Source of the DNA: Pseudomonas agronomica
Lineage (GTDB): Bacteria; Pseudomonadota; Gammaproteobacteria; Pseudomonadales; Pseudomonadaceae
DNA: 61,184 nt
Direction of reading: 5' to 3'
Assembly (NCBI RefSeq): GCF_025917275.1
Contig: NZ_JAOSHO010000001.1
Span: 1 to 61,184 of the forward strand
The notes under the pieces were generated by a model. It ran no database searches. It was given only the letters and a program-made list of their open reading frames with translations, and was not told the origin of the DNA. A program made the position numbers and the translations under genes. This document shows positions 26,299 to 35,297 of this stretch, piece by piece (positions within the stretch are counted from its first letter, which is position 1; each line of letters opens with the position of its first letter).

Positions 26299-27291
26299 TC
26301 ACAGCGGCAGCAGGCGGAAATGGCGGTCCCACAGGGGACCGACGTCGAGCCGTTCGTTCAGCACGCCGGCCGCGAAGAACAGATCGGCGACTTCCTGTTG
26401 CGAGGCGATGGCCTGGTCATTCACTTCGATGATTGTCGTCGGCTGGCTGCGGTTGTTGTACATGTCGAGAAACACTGCTTTGTCGACGCCCAGCAACTGC
26501 GCCGACTTGGTTGCCCACGGCTCGGGATTGTTGTTGATCCATTCCCAGGTGCGCGCCTGGCGCTGGATGTAATCCTGGATCGCCTGTTTGCGCAGCGGGT
26601 CTTCCAGGGCCGCGGGTCGTGCGGCGATCAGGTAGTTGCCCGACAGATAACCCAAGGCGGTCTTGAGTACCCGGGCGCCACTGCGGAACTTCGCCAGTTG
26701 AATGAACACGCCATAAATCACCCAGGCATCCAACTGGCCGCTCTGGAATGCGCTGAAACCGTCCTGGGGCGTGAGTGCCACCGCAGTGATGTCATTCATG
26801 GTCAGGCCTTGTTCCTTCAGAGCCTTGATCAGGAAATAGTGGGACGTGGTCGAACGCACATAGCCGACCCGCTTGCCGCGCAACTGGCCGATCGATTCGA
26901 TGGGCGAATCCTTGGGAATCAAGAACACCTGGTTGTTCACGTCACCTTGAAGCACGGCGATCAGGCGCGGTTGGCGGTGGCTCTGGATGGAAAAGATGGG
27001 TGGGATTTCACTCATGCCGCCGACATCCAGGCTGCCGGAAGCCAGCGCTTCGACGATCAGGTTACCGCCGGCAAACTCGGAATATTCGACCTTGTAGGGC
27101 GTGTTGCCGGTGCCGGCATCCTCGACGAAATAAGAATCCTGCCCACGGTAGGTGGCGACCCCCAGGGTCAGGTCCGCCAGTTGTTTGCCTTGGGCAAAAA
27201 CACGCGGGGCGAGGCCCAGTGACGACAGCCCCAGAGCACCCAGGGCGAAGGAACTGGCCGTGAGGAAGTCGCGACGATTGATTGAGTTCAT
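26299..27291 (-). CDS. Tat-exported ABC substrate-binding protein (nitrate/sulfonate type)
   Basis: This 330-residue binding protein carries a twin-arginine signal ([23 protein letters not shown]) rather than a Sec signal. The mature part has the NMT1/SsuA-like fold: [47 protein letters not shown] and [15 protein letters not shown]. Tat export implies folding before export or a cofactor, which is unusual but known for this family. The start overlaps the stop of the LLM monooxygenase gene upstream (ATGA). No permease or ATPase is adjacent. Confidence 0.87.
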   Translation of the reverse strand: MNSINRRDFLTASSFALGALGLSSLGLAPRVFAQGKQLADLTLGVATYRGQDSYFVEDAGTGNTPYKVEYSEFAGGNLIVEALASGSLDVGGMSEIPPIFSIQSHRQPRLIAVLQGDVNNQVFLIPKDSPIESIGQLRGKRVGYVRSTTSHYFLIKALKEQGLTMNDITAVALTPQDGFSAFQSGQLDAWVIYGVFIQLAKFRSGARVLKTALGYLSGNYLIAARPAALEDPLRKQAIQDYIQRQARTWEWINNNPEPWATKSAQLLGVDKAVFLDMYNNRSQPTTIIEVNDQAIASQQEVADLFFAAGVLNERLDVGPLWDRHFRLLPL

Positions 27292-28640
27292 GCCACGGCC
27301 TCGCGAGTCGTCTCAGTCGCCTGGGGCGCCTGCGCGTAACGGTTGGTCGGCACTGGCAAGCCCAGGTTGTCCCGCAGCGTATGGCCGCTGTATTCGCTGC
27401 GAAACAGACCGCGCTGCTGCAGGACCGGCACGACCAGTTCAGTGAAATATTGCAGGCCGTCCGGCAGCAAGGAATTGATGATGAAACCGTCGGCTGCGCC
27501 GTTCTCGAACCAGGCCTGAATAGCGTCGGCGACCTGTTCGGGTGTGCCGACAAAGTCGCGCCGTGGTTGGGAGAAGCGCAGGGCGACCTCGCGCAAGGTC
27601 AGGCCTTCGTCACGGGCCAACTGTTTGATCCGGTCCGACCCACCTTTCTGGCTGTTGGCCCCCAGGTCGCCAAGTTCGGGGAAGGGAGCGTCCAGTGGGT
27701 ATTGACTGAAATCATGGTCATTGAAGGGGCGGCCGAGGGCGACGATGGCATCTTCAATGCTCACCAGGGACACCGCCTGCTGGTAGCGCTCTTCGACTTC
27801 GGCTTCATCGCGACCCACGATCGGACGGATCCCGGGGAGGATCGACAGTTGTGCCGCTTCGCGACCGAAGCCCTTGGCGCGGCGTTTCAGGTCCTGGTAA
27901 TAGGCGTGCGCGTCTTCGAAGTTTTCGGCGCCAACGAAAATCGCATCGGAGTTTTCGGCGGCGAAGTTTCGTCCGTCCTCGGAAGTCCCGGCCTGGAAAA
28001 TCACCGGTTGGCCTTGGCGGGAGCGGGCGATATTGAGCGGGCCTTTCACCGAGAAGAACTCGCCCTTGTGCCCCAGCGCGTGCAGCTTGCCGGGGGCGAA
28101 GAATTCGCCGGTCTGTTTGTCATAGGTGAAGGCGTCGTCTTCCCAGGAATCCCACAGCCCCTTGACCACCGCCACGTGCTCCTTGGCGATCCGGTAGCGC
28201 ACGGCATGGGGCGGGTGCTCGCTCTGGCCGAAATTATCGGCGGTGCCACTGAGCCACGACGTGACCACGTTCCAGCCAGCGCGCCCACCGCTGATGTGGT
28301 CCAGCGAGGCGAACTGGCGCGCCACTTGGTAGGGCTCCGTGTAGCTCACGGTCACGGTGGCCACCAGGCCGATGTTCGACGTCAGTGCCGCAAGCGCCGA
28401 AAGGATGGTCAGCGGCTCGAAGCGGTTGAGGTAGTGCGGGCTGGATTTTTCATGGATGTGCAGGCTGTCGGCGATGAAGACGAAATCGAACTTGGCGCCT
28501 TCGGCCAGTTGCGTCTGGTGCTTGTAGAAACCGAAGTCGGTGCTGGCATTGGGTTGCGCCTGCGGATGGCGCCATTCGCCCCAGCCGTGACCGACGCCAT
28601 GGACCATTGCACCGAGTTTGAGTTGGCGTTGCTTGCTCAT
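27288..28640 (-). CDS. LLM-class flavin-dependent monooxygenase (NtaA/SnaA/DszA type)
   Basis: This 450-residue bacterial-luciferase-like monooxygenase belongs to the NtaA/SnaA/DszA subgroup that uses FMNH2 from a partner reductase. Characteristic segments are [18 protein letters not shown] (active-site entry), [40 protein letters not shown] (family signature near 100-140) and [24 protein letters not shown]. Such enzymes cleave C-N or C-S bonds. It starts 12 bp after the preceding binding-protein gene and overlaps the next. Together with the DszC-like gene it forms a likely desulfurisation pair; a substrate containing a C-S bond is inferred. Confidence 0.9.
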   Translation of the reverse strand: MSKQRQLKLGAMVHGVGHGWGEWRHPQAQPNASTDFGFYKHQTQLAEGAKFDFVFIADSLHIHEKSSPHYLNRFEPLTILSALAALTSNIGLVATVTVSYTEPYQVARQFASLDHISGGRAGWNVVTSWLSGTADNFGQSEHPPHAVRYRIAKEHVAVVKGLWDSWEDDAFTYDKQTGEFFAPGKLHALGHKGEFFSVKGPLNIARSRQGQPVIFQAGTSEDGRNFAAENSDAIFVGAENFEDAHAYYQDLKRRAKGFGREAAQLSILPGIRPIVGRDEAEVEERYQQAVSLVSIEDAIVALGRPFNDHDFSQYPLDAPFPELGDLGANSQKGGSDRIKQLARDEGLTLREVALRFSQPRRDFVGTPEQVADAIQAWFENGAADGFIINSLLPDGLQYFTELVVPVLQQRGLFRSEYSGHTLRDNLGLPVPTNRYAQAPQATETTREAVA

Positions 28641-28652
28641 GGTTCTGCTCCT

Positions 28653-29606
28653 TTAGCGCGAAGCCTGGGTGAGGGGGGCACGCAGGGGGTTGAAGCTCTT
28701 GTCGAAGCCTTGGGAGACGTCGATGTGGCGAGTCAACAACCCTTCTTCCTGATAAATATCGGCGGTTGTCTGCAGGCCGCTGACCACCGCGTCGTCAATG
28801 GCTACTGGCTGCATGTGGGTCGCGTTGGCTACGGCCAGGTGCACGTCCAAGGGCAAACCAGTGATCTTGGCCTGTGCAGCGGCGTACTCGTTGGGGTGGT
28901 CGTTGCTCCAGCGATAGGCGCGGTCGACCCGGGCGACAAAATCGTCCAGTTGCTGGCGCTTGTCGGCAATGGCCTGGCTGGTGGCGGCGAGGTAGAGATG
29001 ATTGCTCAGCAGGTTGCTACCGCTGACCAGCACCTTGGCCTGGCTTTGCGCGGTGACGACGGTGGTGAACGGGTCCCAGGTCGACCAGGCGTCCGCGGTG
29101 CCGTTATCCAGCACCAGCCGGGATTCGCTGGGCAGCAGGAAAACGAATTCCACGTCTGCGGTACTCAGGCCTGCGCTACGCAGGGCCTTGATAGCCAGGT
29201 AGTGCCCGATGGAGCCGCGCGTGGTGACGATGCGCTTGCCCTTGAGGTCGGAAACAGCCTTGATCGGAGAGTCCTTGGGCACAAGAATCGCAGTGGTGTT
29301 GCGTCCTTCGGCGTGGATGATGCTGACGACCTTGAGCGACGCACCGGCGCCCAGGGCGAACACATAGGGCGCGTCACCGAGGGCGCCGATGTCCACGGCC
29401 CCGGCATTCAGCGCTTCGCCCAGCGGCGCGGCGGCGGGGAACTCGGAAAACTGGATGGTGTAAGGCACGTCCTTGAGCTCGCCGGACACTTCCAGCAAGG
29501 CCTTGATAGTGGATTTCTGGTTGGCGACTCGCAGCGGCTGCAAGTCGGCGGCGTGGACCGAGCCAAAGGCAAGGGTGATCAACAACAGGGGAAGGGTCAG
29601 GCGCAT
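28653..29606 (-). CDS. Sulfonate-type ABC transporter substrate-binding protein
   Basis: This 317-residue periplasmic binding protein has a short signal peptide (LPLLLITLAFGSVHA) and an SsuA-like body: LRVANQKSTIKALLEVSG, IQFSEFPAAAPLGEALNAGAVDIGALGD, VPKDSPIKAVSDLKGKRIVTTRG and GTADAWSTWDPFTTV. It is the third such protein in the 20-30 kb interval, again without its own permease. It lies 96 bp downstream of the rhodanese gene and directly upstream of the LLM monooxygenase, so all are likely one operon. The different residues around the binding cleft suggest ligands differing from those of its neighbours. Confidence 0.88.
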   Translation of the reverse strand: MRLTLPLLLITLAFGSVHAADLQPLRVANQKSTIKALLEVSGELKDVPYTIQFSEFPAAAPLGEALNAGAVDIGALGDAPYVFALGAGASLKVVSIIHAEGRNTTAILVPKDSPIKAVSDLKGKRIVTTRGSIGHYLAIKALRSAGLSTADVEFVFLLPSESRLVLDNGTADAWSTWDPFTTVVTAQSQAKVLVSGSNLLSNHLYLAATSQAIADKRQQLDDFVARVDRAYRWSNDHPNEYAAAQAKITGLPLDVHLAVANATHMQPVAIDDAVVSGLQTTADIYQEEGLLTRHIDVSQGFDKSFNPLRAPLTQASR

Positions 29607-29702
29607 TGCGGGGCTCCAGGCTGACAGTGTTGCGTTCAGTCGCCTCCGCCTGGAGAAGGGGTCGGCTGGTGTAGAGGGGCGATCATTCGGCCCCCTGTGC
29701 GT

Positions 29703-31286
29703 TCAGATGACAAAAAATCCGTGGGTGCCGTCGCGGGCCAGCTGGTCTACGAGGCCATACTCCCAATCCAGGTACGCCTGCATGGCTTCCCTAGGGCTGT
29801 CGGTGCCCTCGTAAGGTCGACGGTAACGGTCGATGCGCGGCGAGGCGAGGCGGGTTTCGCCCTGCTCCAAGGGCCGTTGCGCGGCGATCCAGGCGGCGGT
29901 GCCGTCGCGCAGCAGGAACACGGCTTTGCCGGTGATGGCCTCGACCTCGGCCACCGCCAACCGTGCCAACTGGCTGCTGCCGCAGGTCAGCACGTAACGT
30001 TGGGCGGAGGGCACTTTGCCGAGGGTTTCACTCAGTTGCGCGCGCAATACCCACCAGGCGCCCGGGATATGGCGCTTGACGTAGTTGGCGCTGCTGGTGA
30101 AATCCAGCACTACCGTGTCACCTTCGTCCAGCCATTGGGCAAGCGTGTCAGGGCTGATTTCCTCGGCCTGGGGCGGTACAGGAACGGGGGCTTTCCACGG
30201 GCCCCGTTCACTGAAGTGCGCCGGCTGCAGATCGTCCAGTACGTACACGTCCCAGCCCAGTTGCGCGAGCCAAGAGGCGGTCATGTTTGCCCGTACGCCG
30301 TCGTCATCGACCAGCGCCAGGCGCGCACCGCGGACGCTGGCGAAGTGATCGGTTTCCTGCACCAGTTGCCCGCCGGGGGTGGAACGGGAAGCGGGCAGGT
30401 GGCCGGCCTCGAATTCCTCCGGGGTGCGTACGTCGAACAGGTAGGTGCTGCGTGCCGGCTCCTGCTGCCAGCGATGCAGGTCGGCGAGGGTGGCGCGACC
30501 GACCAGCGCCTTGTCGGCAACCCGGCGGGCATCGCGGGCGGCAATGTCTCGATGTTCCTCGCCGGTGGCGGCGAATCGGCGTGACTGGCCGTGCTCCAGT
30601 GCCTGGCCGGCCAAGGTCCAGCCGATGGTGCCGTTGCGCAGGGCGGACACCGGGTTGGCGATGCCCGCATTGATCAATGACTGGGTGCCGATGATGCTGC
30701 GGGTACGCCCGGCGCAGTTGACGATGATTCGGGTGGACGGATCCGGCGCCAGCTCTCGAGCACGCAAGACCAGTTCCGCCCCCGGCACACTGATGCCGCC
30801 GGGAATGCTCATGGTCTGGTATTCGTCGAAGCGTCGAGCGTCGAGCACCACCACGTCGGCCTCACTGTCGAGCAGCGCTTTGACCTCTTCCGCCGCCAGT
30901 GACGGCGTATGGCGCTGACTTTCCACCAGTTCGCCAAAGGCCTTGCTAGGCACATTGACGTCGATGAACAGCTCGCCACCGGCCTTGCGCCAACCTTCCA
31001 GGCCGCCTGCGAGCACGCTGACATTGACATAGCCCAGGCCCTGCAAGCGCTGCACTGCGATGTCGGCCAGGCCTTCTCCGTTGTCATAGACCGTGACCTG
31101 GGTGTCGCGCCTCGGAATACGCGAGTAGACCTCCAGTTCCAGCTTCGACAGTGAAATGTTAGCGGCAAACAACGGATGGCCCTGGGCAAAGGGAGCCTCT
31201 TCACGCACATCGACGAGGGCCAACTCTTCACGGTCCAGCAACGCCTGGCGAATTTGCGAGTAGGAGCGGGTGCGTACGGTGCTCAT
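29703..31286 (-). CDS. Four-domain rhodanese-like sulfurtransferase
   Basis: This 527-residue protein is built of four tandem rhodanese modules of about 110-130 residues. The second has a catalytic-loop cysteine in IIVNCAGRTRSI near residue 190, and the fourth in YVLTCGSSQLARL near 433. In the first (TVYDNGEGLADIAV) and third (ALVDDDGVRANMTA) modules the cysteine position is Asp, so they are probably structural or regulatory. It likely moves sulfane sulfur from a persulfide or thiosulfate to an acceptor. Its start overlaps the thiol-dioxygenase stop by 4 bp, so the two are translated together. There is no signal peptide, which fits a cytoplasmic location. Confidence 0.9.
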   Translation of the reverse strand: MSTVRTRSYSQIRQALLDREELALVDVREEAPFAQGHPLFAANISLSKLELEVYSRIPRRDTQVTVYDNGEGLADIAVQRLQGLGYVNVSVLAGGLEGWRKAGGELFIDVNVPSKAFGELVESQRHTPSLAAEEVKALLDSEADVVVLDARRFDEYQTMSIPGGISVPGAELVLRARELAPDPSTRIIVNCAGRTRSIIGTQSLINAGIANPVSALRNGTIGWTLAGQALEHGQSRRFAATGEEHRDIAARDARRVADKALVGRATLADLHRWQQEPARSTYLFDVRTPEEFEAGHLPASRSTPGGQLVQETDHFASVRGARLALVDDDGVRANMTASWLAQLGWDVYVLDDLQPAHFSERGPWKAPVPVPPQAEEISPDTLAQWLDEGDTVVLDFTSSANYVKRHIPGAWWVLRAQLSETLGKVPSAQRYVLTCGSSQLARLAVAEVEAITGKAVFLLRDGTAAWIAAQRPLEQGETRLASPRIDRYRRPYEGTDSPREAMQAYLDWEYGLVDQLARDGTHGFFVI

Positions 31287-31891
31287 AGGGCTTGGCTCTC
31301 TTTGGACAGGTCCCAGATGTTGGGGAGGAAGGCGTTGGAATAACCGGAAATGAACAGCTTCTCGCTGCCGTCGGGCTGGTACACCGCGCGGCGGACGGCG
31401 CCGATGTTGGCGCCATAGACGTGGATGCTGATGGACACCTGGTCATCGAAGGCATTGCTGACTTGATGGATGTCGCCAACCTTGGGAGAGACGGCTTCTA
31501 CTTGACCGGGACGCAGTTCGACGCGTTCGCCCTCGGCGAGTAGGTGCCCGTCAGGGTGACGGTGAAAACCCTGGGAATATTCAGCCCCGCGCAGCATGCC
31601 GATCAGCCCCCAGACCCGGTGATCGTGGATCGGTGTGCGTTGCCCGGGTCCCCAGACAAAACTGACGACGCTGAAGCGCTGCCGTGAATCGGCGTGCAAC
31701 AAATATTGTTGATAGCGCTCGGGGTCTGGCCTGGCGAAATCTTCGGGTAGCCAATCGTCGTGGCTGACGAGCTGGGCAAGCAGCTTGCCGCCGCGATGGA
31801 GCAGGTCGCCTTCGCGGGGATTGCTGTCGATCAACTCCGCCAGCGCGCCAATGAATGCTCTTAATCTCTCTGGGTGTCGGGCCTGGGTCAT
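31283..31891 (-). CDS. Cysteine dioxygenase-family thiol dioxygenase
   Basis: This 202-residue cupin enzyme of the cysteine dioxygenase family oxidises a thiol to a sulfinate with Fe(II) and oxygen. The metal ligands are visible as H-x-H in RTPIHDHRVWGLIGM (about residues 87-91) and the third His in VGDIHQVSNAF near 142. Bacterial members may prefer 3-mercaptopropionate over cysteine; the substrate cannot be fixed here. It is the first gene of the leftward sulfur operon and overlaps the rhodanese gene. The A+T-rich 222 bp gap 31892-32113 to the divergent LysR gene should hold both promoters. Confidence 0.88.
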   Translation of the reverse strand: MTQARHPERLRAFIGALAELIDSNPREGDLLHRGGKLLAQLVSHDDWLPEDFARPDPERYQQYLLHADSRQRFSVVSFVWGPGQRTPIHDHRVWGLIGMLRGAEYSQGFHRHPDGHLLAEGERVELRPGQVEAVSPKVGDIHQVSNAFDDQVSISIHVYGANIGAVRRAVYQPDGSEKLFISGYSNAFLPNIWDLSKESQAL

Positions 31892-32113
31892 GGCACTTCC
31901 GTCTTCATGGGGATGCGTATGCTGTGTCTTATGTAAGCATAATGATTTGAAGTAATATGCTATTTTTTTATGATTAGCTTATAGCTGGAACGAATTTAGA
32001 CTGGCTCGATCTAGCGTTAGAGGTTATTGGTCGGTGGGCTGGGCTATCCAGCCACGGGCAATGGCACTATGCTTTTCACACATCTTATTGACTGTTCTCT
32101 ATGTGCGGGCCAA

Positions 32114-33019
32114 ATGAAAATTGACGATATTGACGCCTTTGTCGAAGTGATTCGTTGCCAGTCCATCAGCCATGCCGCCGAGACATTGCAGTTGACGCAA
32201 CCGGCGATCACGCGGCGCGTGCAGAACTTCGAGCTGGCGTTGGGTGTGGAGTTGTTCGACCGCAACACCAAGCCGCTCAAGCCCACCTTGATCGGCACGC
32301 GGGTCTACGAGCAATGCCGTTTGATCCTGCGGGAGATGGATGCCCTGCGGGAACTGGTCGCCACCGACGCGCCGCCGACCGGGCTGTTGCGCCTGGGTGT
32401 TCCGCAAACGATTGGTGATGTGGTGTTGCTCGATGCCCTCAAGCACTTGCGTAGCGAATACCCTGAGTTGCGCGCCCAGGTGGCCACGGGCTGGGGCAGT
32501 CAGTTGGTCGGCAAGATCGAGCGTGGCGAGCTGGATGCGGCGGCGGCGTTGTTTCCTGCCGGCAAGATCTTCCCCGACAACATTGTCGGGGAGTCGATCG
32601 GCAAGATGGAGTTGGTGGTGGTCTGTGCCAAGGCGCAACTGCCCAAGCGCCCCTGCAAGCTGGCCGATGTCTACCAGAATGGTTGGGTCCTCAATCCCGA
32701 CGGCTGCGGTTTTCGCGCCGGGTTGCAGCGGACCTTGTCCGACCAGGGCTTGGCCCTGCGCGTAAACCTGGAAACCTTCGGCACCGAGTTGCAGTTGGGC
32801 CTGGTCGCCGATGGCCTGGGTCTTGGCCTGGTGCCGCGTCCGTTGTTGGAGCGCAGCGCCCATCGCGATCAACTGGCAGCCATGCCCCTCAAGGATTTCA
32901 AGCCGGTGATGGACCTGTGGCTGATCTACCCGCACTTTCTCGGCAACCTGCAAGGGCCGGTGGATGCCTTCGGCAAGCTGGTGGCCGGATCGTTGCAGAA
33001 GATCAAGAGTGCTGCGTAA
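32114..33019 (+). CDS. LysR-family transcriptional regulator
   Basis: This 301-residue LysR regulator has an N-terminal HTH (IDAFVEVIRCQSISHAAETLQLTQPAITRRVQNFELALGVELFDR, residues 5-50) and a periplasmic-binding-protein-like effector domain (TGLLRLGVPQTIGDVVLLDALKHLRSEYPELRAQV). It is divergent from the thiol dioxygenase operon, so it probably controls that operon and perhaps the aldolase gene downstream. The ATG at 32114 (MKIDDIDAF) is the normal LysR start; upstream in-frame codons have no family similarity. It differs from CysB/Cbl in sequence and length, so the sensed ligand is unknown. Confidence 0.9.
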   Translation: MKIDDIDAFVEVIRCQSISHAAETLQLTQPAITRRVQNFELALGVELFDRNTKPLKPTLIGTRVYEQCRLILREMDALRELVATDAPPTGLLRLGVPQTIGDVVLLDALKHLRSEYPELRAQVATGWGSQLVGKIERGELDAAAALFPAGKIFPDNIVGESIGKMELVVVCAKAQLPKRPCKLADVYQNGWVLNPDGCGFRAGLQRTLSDQGLALRVNLETFGTELQLGLVADGLGLGLVPRPLLERSAHRDQLAAMPLKDFKPVMDLWLIYPHFLGNLQGPVDAFGKLVAGSLQKIKSAA

Positions 33020-33146
33020 GGCGTGGGGGAGCGTCCTTATAATAAAAAAAAATAATAATTAGCTTAGATTAAAATGTGCTTTTTATTATTTTTTGCCTTC
33101 CCCTAGGCTTGCTGGAGATCCTTAAGGCCATCCAGGAAGTCTCGTC

Positions 33147-33941
33147 ATGAGCAGCGTCAGCCCACTGTCCAGCGTTTCGAAAAATGTCCGTCAACGCGTC
33201 ACTCCCGAGGAATGGGAGGTACGCGTGAAGCTGGCCGCCGCCTACCGGTTGGCGGCCCTGTTCAAATGGACCGATCACATCTACACGCATTTTTCCGCAC
33301 GCGTGCCCGGGCCTGACGAACATTTCCTGATCAACGCGTTCGGGTTGTTGTTCGATGAGATCACCGCTTCCAACCTGGTCAAGGTCGACGTCGATGGGAC
33401 CCTCGTCGATGACCCGACGGGACTGGGCATCAACCACGCCGGCTATGTGATCCACAGCGCAATCCACGGTGCGCGTCCCGATCTGCAAGCCGTTCTGCAC
33501 ACCCATACCCGCGACGGCATCGCGGTGTCCGCCCAACGGGATGGCCTGCTGCCGATCTCCCAGCATTCCATCGCTTTTTCCGGGCGGGTGGCCTACCACG
33601 GCTATGAGGGCATCGCGCTTGACCTCGACGAGCGCGAACGGCTGGTGGCGGATCTGGGGGACAAGAGTGTGCTGATCCTGCGCAATCATGGCCTGTTGAC
33701 TGCGGGCGTTAGCGTCGAACATGCGTTCCAGCAACTGCAAGGACTGGAGCGCGCCTGCAACATCCAGATCGCGGCGCAGGCCGCTGGCAATGCCGAGCTG
33801 ATCTTTCCGCCCGCCGAGGTGGTCGCCAAGGTCGAAGCCCAGGCCGAGACGCTCAAGAAGGGCGATGGGCCGGGCGTTGCGCGGCATTGGAATGCACTGA
33901 TTCGGCAGTTGGAAAGGACCGACCTCGACTACAAGAACTGA
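33147..33941 (+). CDS. Class II aldolase/adducin-family protein
   Basis: This 264-residue cytoplasmic protein has a class II aldolase fold. Zinc-binding His residues are in VLHTHTRDGIAV (about 114-125) and ILRNHGLLTAG (near 180). HIYTHFSARVPGPDEHFLINAFGLLFDEITASNLVKVD contains the substrate-phosphate region. Substrates of this family range from fuculose-1-phosphate to methylthioribulose-phosphate, and some members are demethylases or decarboxylases. AGGA stands before the ATG. It follows the LysR gene and precedes two REP elements. A link with sulfur metabolism is contextual only. Confidence 0.88.
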   Translation: MSSVSPLSSVSKNVRQRVTPEEWEVRVKLAAAYRLAALFKWTDHIYTHFSARVPGPDEHFLINAFGLLFDEITASNLVKVDVDGTLVDDPTGLGINHAGYVIHSAIHGARPDLQAVLHTHTRDGIAVSAQRDGLLPISQHSIAFSGRVAYHGYEGIALDLDERERLVADLGDKSVLILRNHGLLTAGVSVEHAFQQLQGLERACNIQIAAQAAGNAELIFPPAEVVAKVEAQAETLKKGDGPGVARHWNALIRQLERTDLDYKN

Positions 33942-33966
33942 GCCTTTGGCAGTCAACCGGAAACAT

Positions 33967-34055
33967 TGTGGGAGCGAGCTTGCTCGCGATAGCGGTGGAC
34001 CAGCAATATCAATGTTGGCTGACACGACGCTATCGCGAGCAAGCTCGCTCCCACA
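33967..34055. repeat. REP/BIME pair, first of a tandem duplication
   Basis: Inverted arms with TGTGGGAGCGAGCTTGCTCG at the left (from 33967) and the reverse complement at the right (to 34055), with about 32 bp between. It lies between the convergent aldolase and SsuD-like genes. A second, similar pair follows with a 135 bp offset, and both share the flank AAACATTG and an internal ATGTTGGCTG. Confidence 0.92.
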
Positions 34056-34101
34056 GGGGATAGGTACTGACCGTGGATTTTGCCGTCAACTGGGTAAACA
34101 T

Positions 34102-34190
34102 TGTGGGAGCGAGCTTGCTCGCGATGGCGTCAGGTCAGCCGGTATCGATGTTGGCTGGTCCATCGCTATCGCGAGCAGGCTCGCTCCCAC
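34102..34190. repeat. REP/BIME pair, second of a tandem duplication
   Basis: Second inverted REP pair of the same type as at 33967, slightly diverged; its right arm has AGCAGGCTCGCTCCCAC, as in the element at 23968. It lies 18 bp before the stop of the SsuD-like gene on the opposite strand. Confidence 0.92.
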
Positions 34191-34208
34191 CTATTCCGCG
34201 TGTCGCTT

Positions 34209-35297
34209 TCAAGCCACCTTTTCAGGAGCCTGGCGTTCGCGCTCGGCAATCAGTTGGCGGGTCAGCGGAATCAGCCGCTTGCCGTAATCGATGGCGTCTT
34301 CGAGCGGATCGAAGCCGCGGATCAGGAAGGTGGTGATGCCCAGGTCGTAGTAGTCGAGCAGCGCTTCTGCCACTTGTTCGGGGGTGCCCACCAAAGAGGT
34401 CGAGTTACCCTGTGCGCCCAGCAGGCCAGCGATGCCGGTCCACAGCCGCTTATCCAGGCGCGAGCCCTGGGCTGCGGCCGCCAGCAGGCGTCGCGAGCCT
34501 TCGTTCGGTGGATCCCGGCGCACGAATCCATTGCGTTCGGCCAATGTCCTCGCCTGTTGCAGGATGCGTTCGGCGCGTTCCCAGGCATGCGCCTCGGTGT
34601 CGGCCAGAATCGGTCGCAACGACAGGCTGAAGCGGATGCTGCGGCCATGCTTGGCGGCTTCGGCACGCACCTGGTTCACCACCTCGCGCACTTGCTCATA
34701 GGTTTCCCCCCACAGCGCATAGACATCCGCATGCTTGCCCGCCACCGCGATGGCGGCCGCCGACGAACCGCCGAAGTACAGTGGGATATGCGGCTGCTGC
34801 GGCGATTTCACATCCGAATGCGCGCCTTCGAACTGGTAATACTGGCCTTGATAATCGAAGGGCTTGTCCCGGGTCCATTCCTGGCGCAGCACGTCCAGGT
34901 ATTCATCCGTGCGGGCGTAGCGCTCATCCTTTCCAATGTAGCTACCGTCGGCACGCAGCTCCCGATCATCGCCGCCCGTGATGATGTGCACGGCGGTGCG
35001 CCCGCCATTGAACACATCCAGCGTGGCGAACTGGCGAGCCGCCAGGGTTGGCGCAACGAACCCGGGTCGGTGAGCGATGAGGAACTTCAATTTTTTCGTC
35101 ACGCTGGCAGCGTGGGAAGCGATCAGCGTGCTGTCCGGGCTGTTGGAATGAAACGCGACCAACGCCCGGTCGAAACCTGCTTCTTCGTGGGCCCGGGCCA
35201 CTTTCTCCACATAATCGGGTTGCAGGGTTGGGCCGCTGCGAGGGTGGATCTCCGAGGCGTGGTGGCCGCCGATGAAACCGATAAATTCAACACTCAT
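34209..35297 (-). CDS. SsuD-like LLM flavin-dependent monooxygenase
   Basis: This 362-residue luciferase-like monooxygenase is related to alkanesulfonate monooxygenase SsuD, which releases sulfite from sulfonates using FMNH2 and oxygen. Family segments are VEKVARAHEEAGFDRALVAFHSNSPDS, LIAHRPGFVAPTLAARQFATLDVFNGGRTAVHIITGG and PLYFGGSSAAAIAVAGKHADVYALWGE. The ATG at 35297 has AAAGGA upstream. It is divergent from an ABC importer operon, the arrangement expected if the importer supplies its substrate. No SsuE-type reductase is adjacent. It is not close enough to be called ssuD with confidence. Confidence 0.86.
   Translation of the reverse strand: MSVEFIGFIGGHHASEIHPRSGPTLQPDYVEKVARAHEEAGFDRALVAFHSNSPDSTLIASHAASVTKKLKFLIAHRPGFVAPTLAARQFATLDVFNGGRTAVHIITGGDDRELRADGSYIGKDERYARTDEYLDVLRQEWTRDKPFDYQGQYYQFEGAHSDVKSPQQPHIPLYFGGSSAAAIAVAGKHADVYALWGETYEQVREVVNQVRAEAAKHGRSIRFSLSLRPILADTEAHAWERAERILQQARTLAERNGFVRRDPPNEGSRRLLAAAAQGSRLDKRLWTGIAGLLGAQGNSTSLVGTPEQVAEALLDYYDLGITTFLIRGFDPLEDAIDYGKRLIPLTRQLIAERERQAPEKVA

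Noticed and set aside
27282-29624. 780-codon open frame on the plus strand opposite the LLM and binding-protein genes
   Set aside because: Its length comes from the G+C bias; the two minus-strand genes have clear signature motifs, overlaps and a signal peptide.
29614-29655. Inverted repeat CTCCAGGC/GCCTGGAG upstream of the binding-protein gene at 28653
   Set aside because: The 26-base loop and lack of further conserved structure give no basis for a riboswitch or attenuator.
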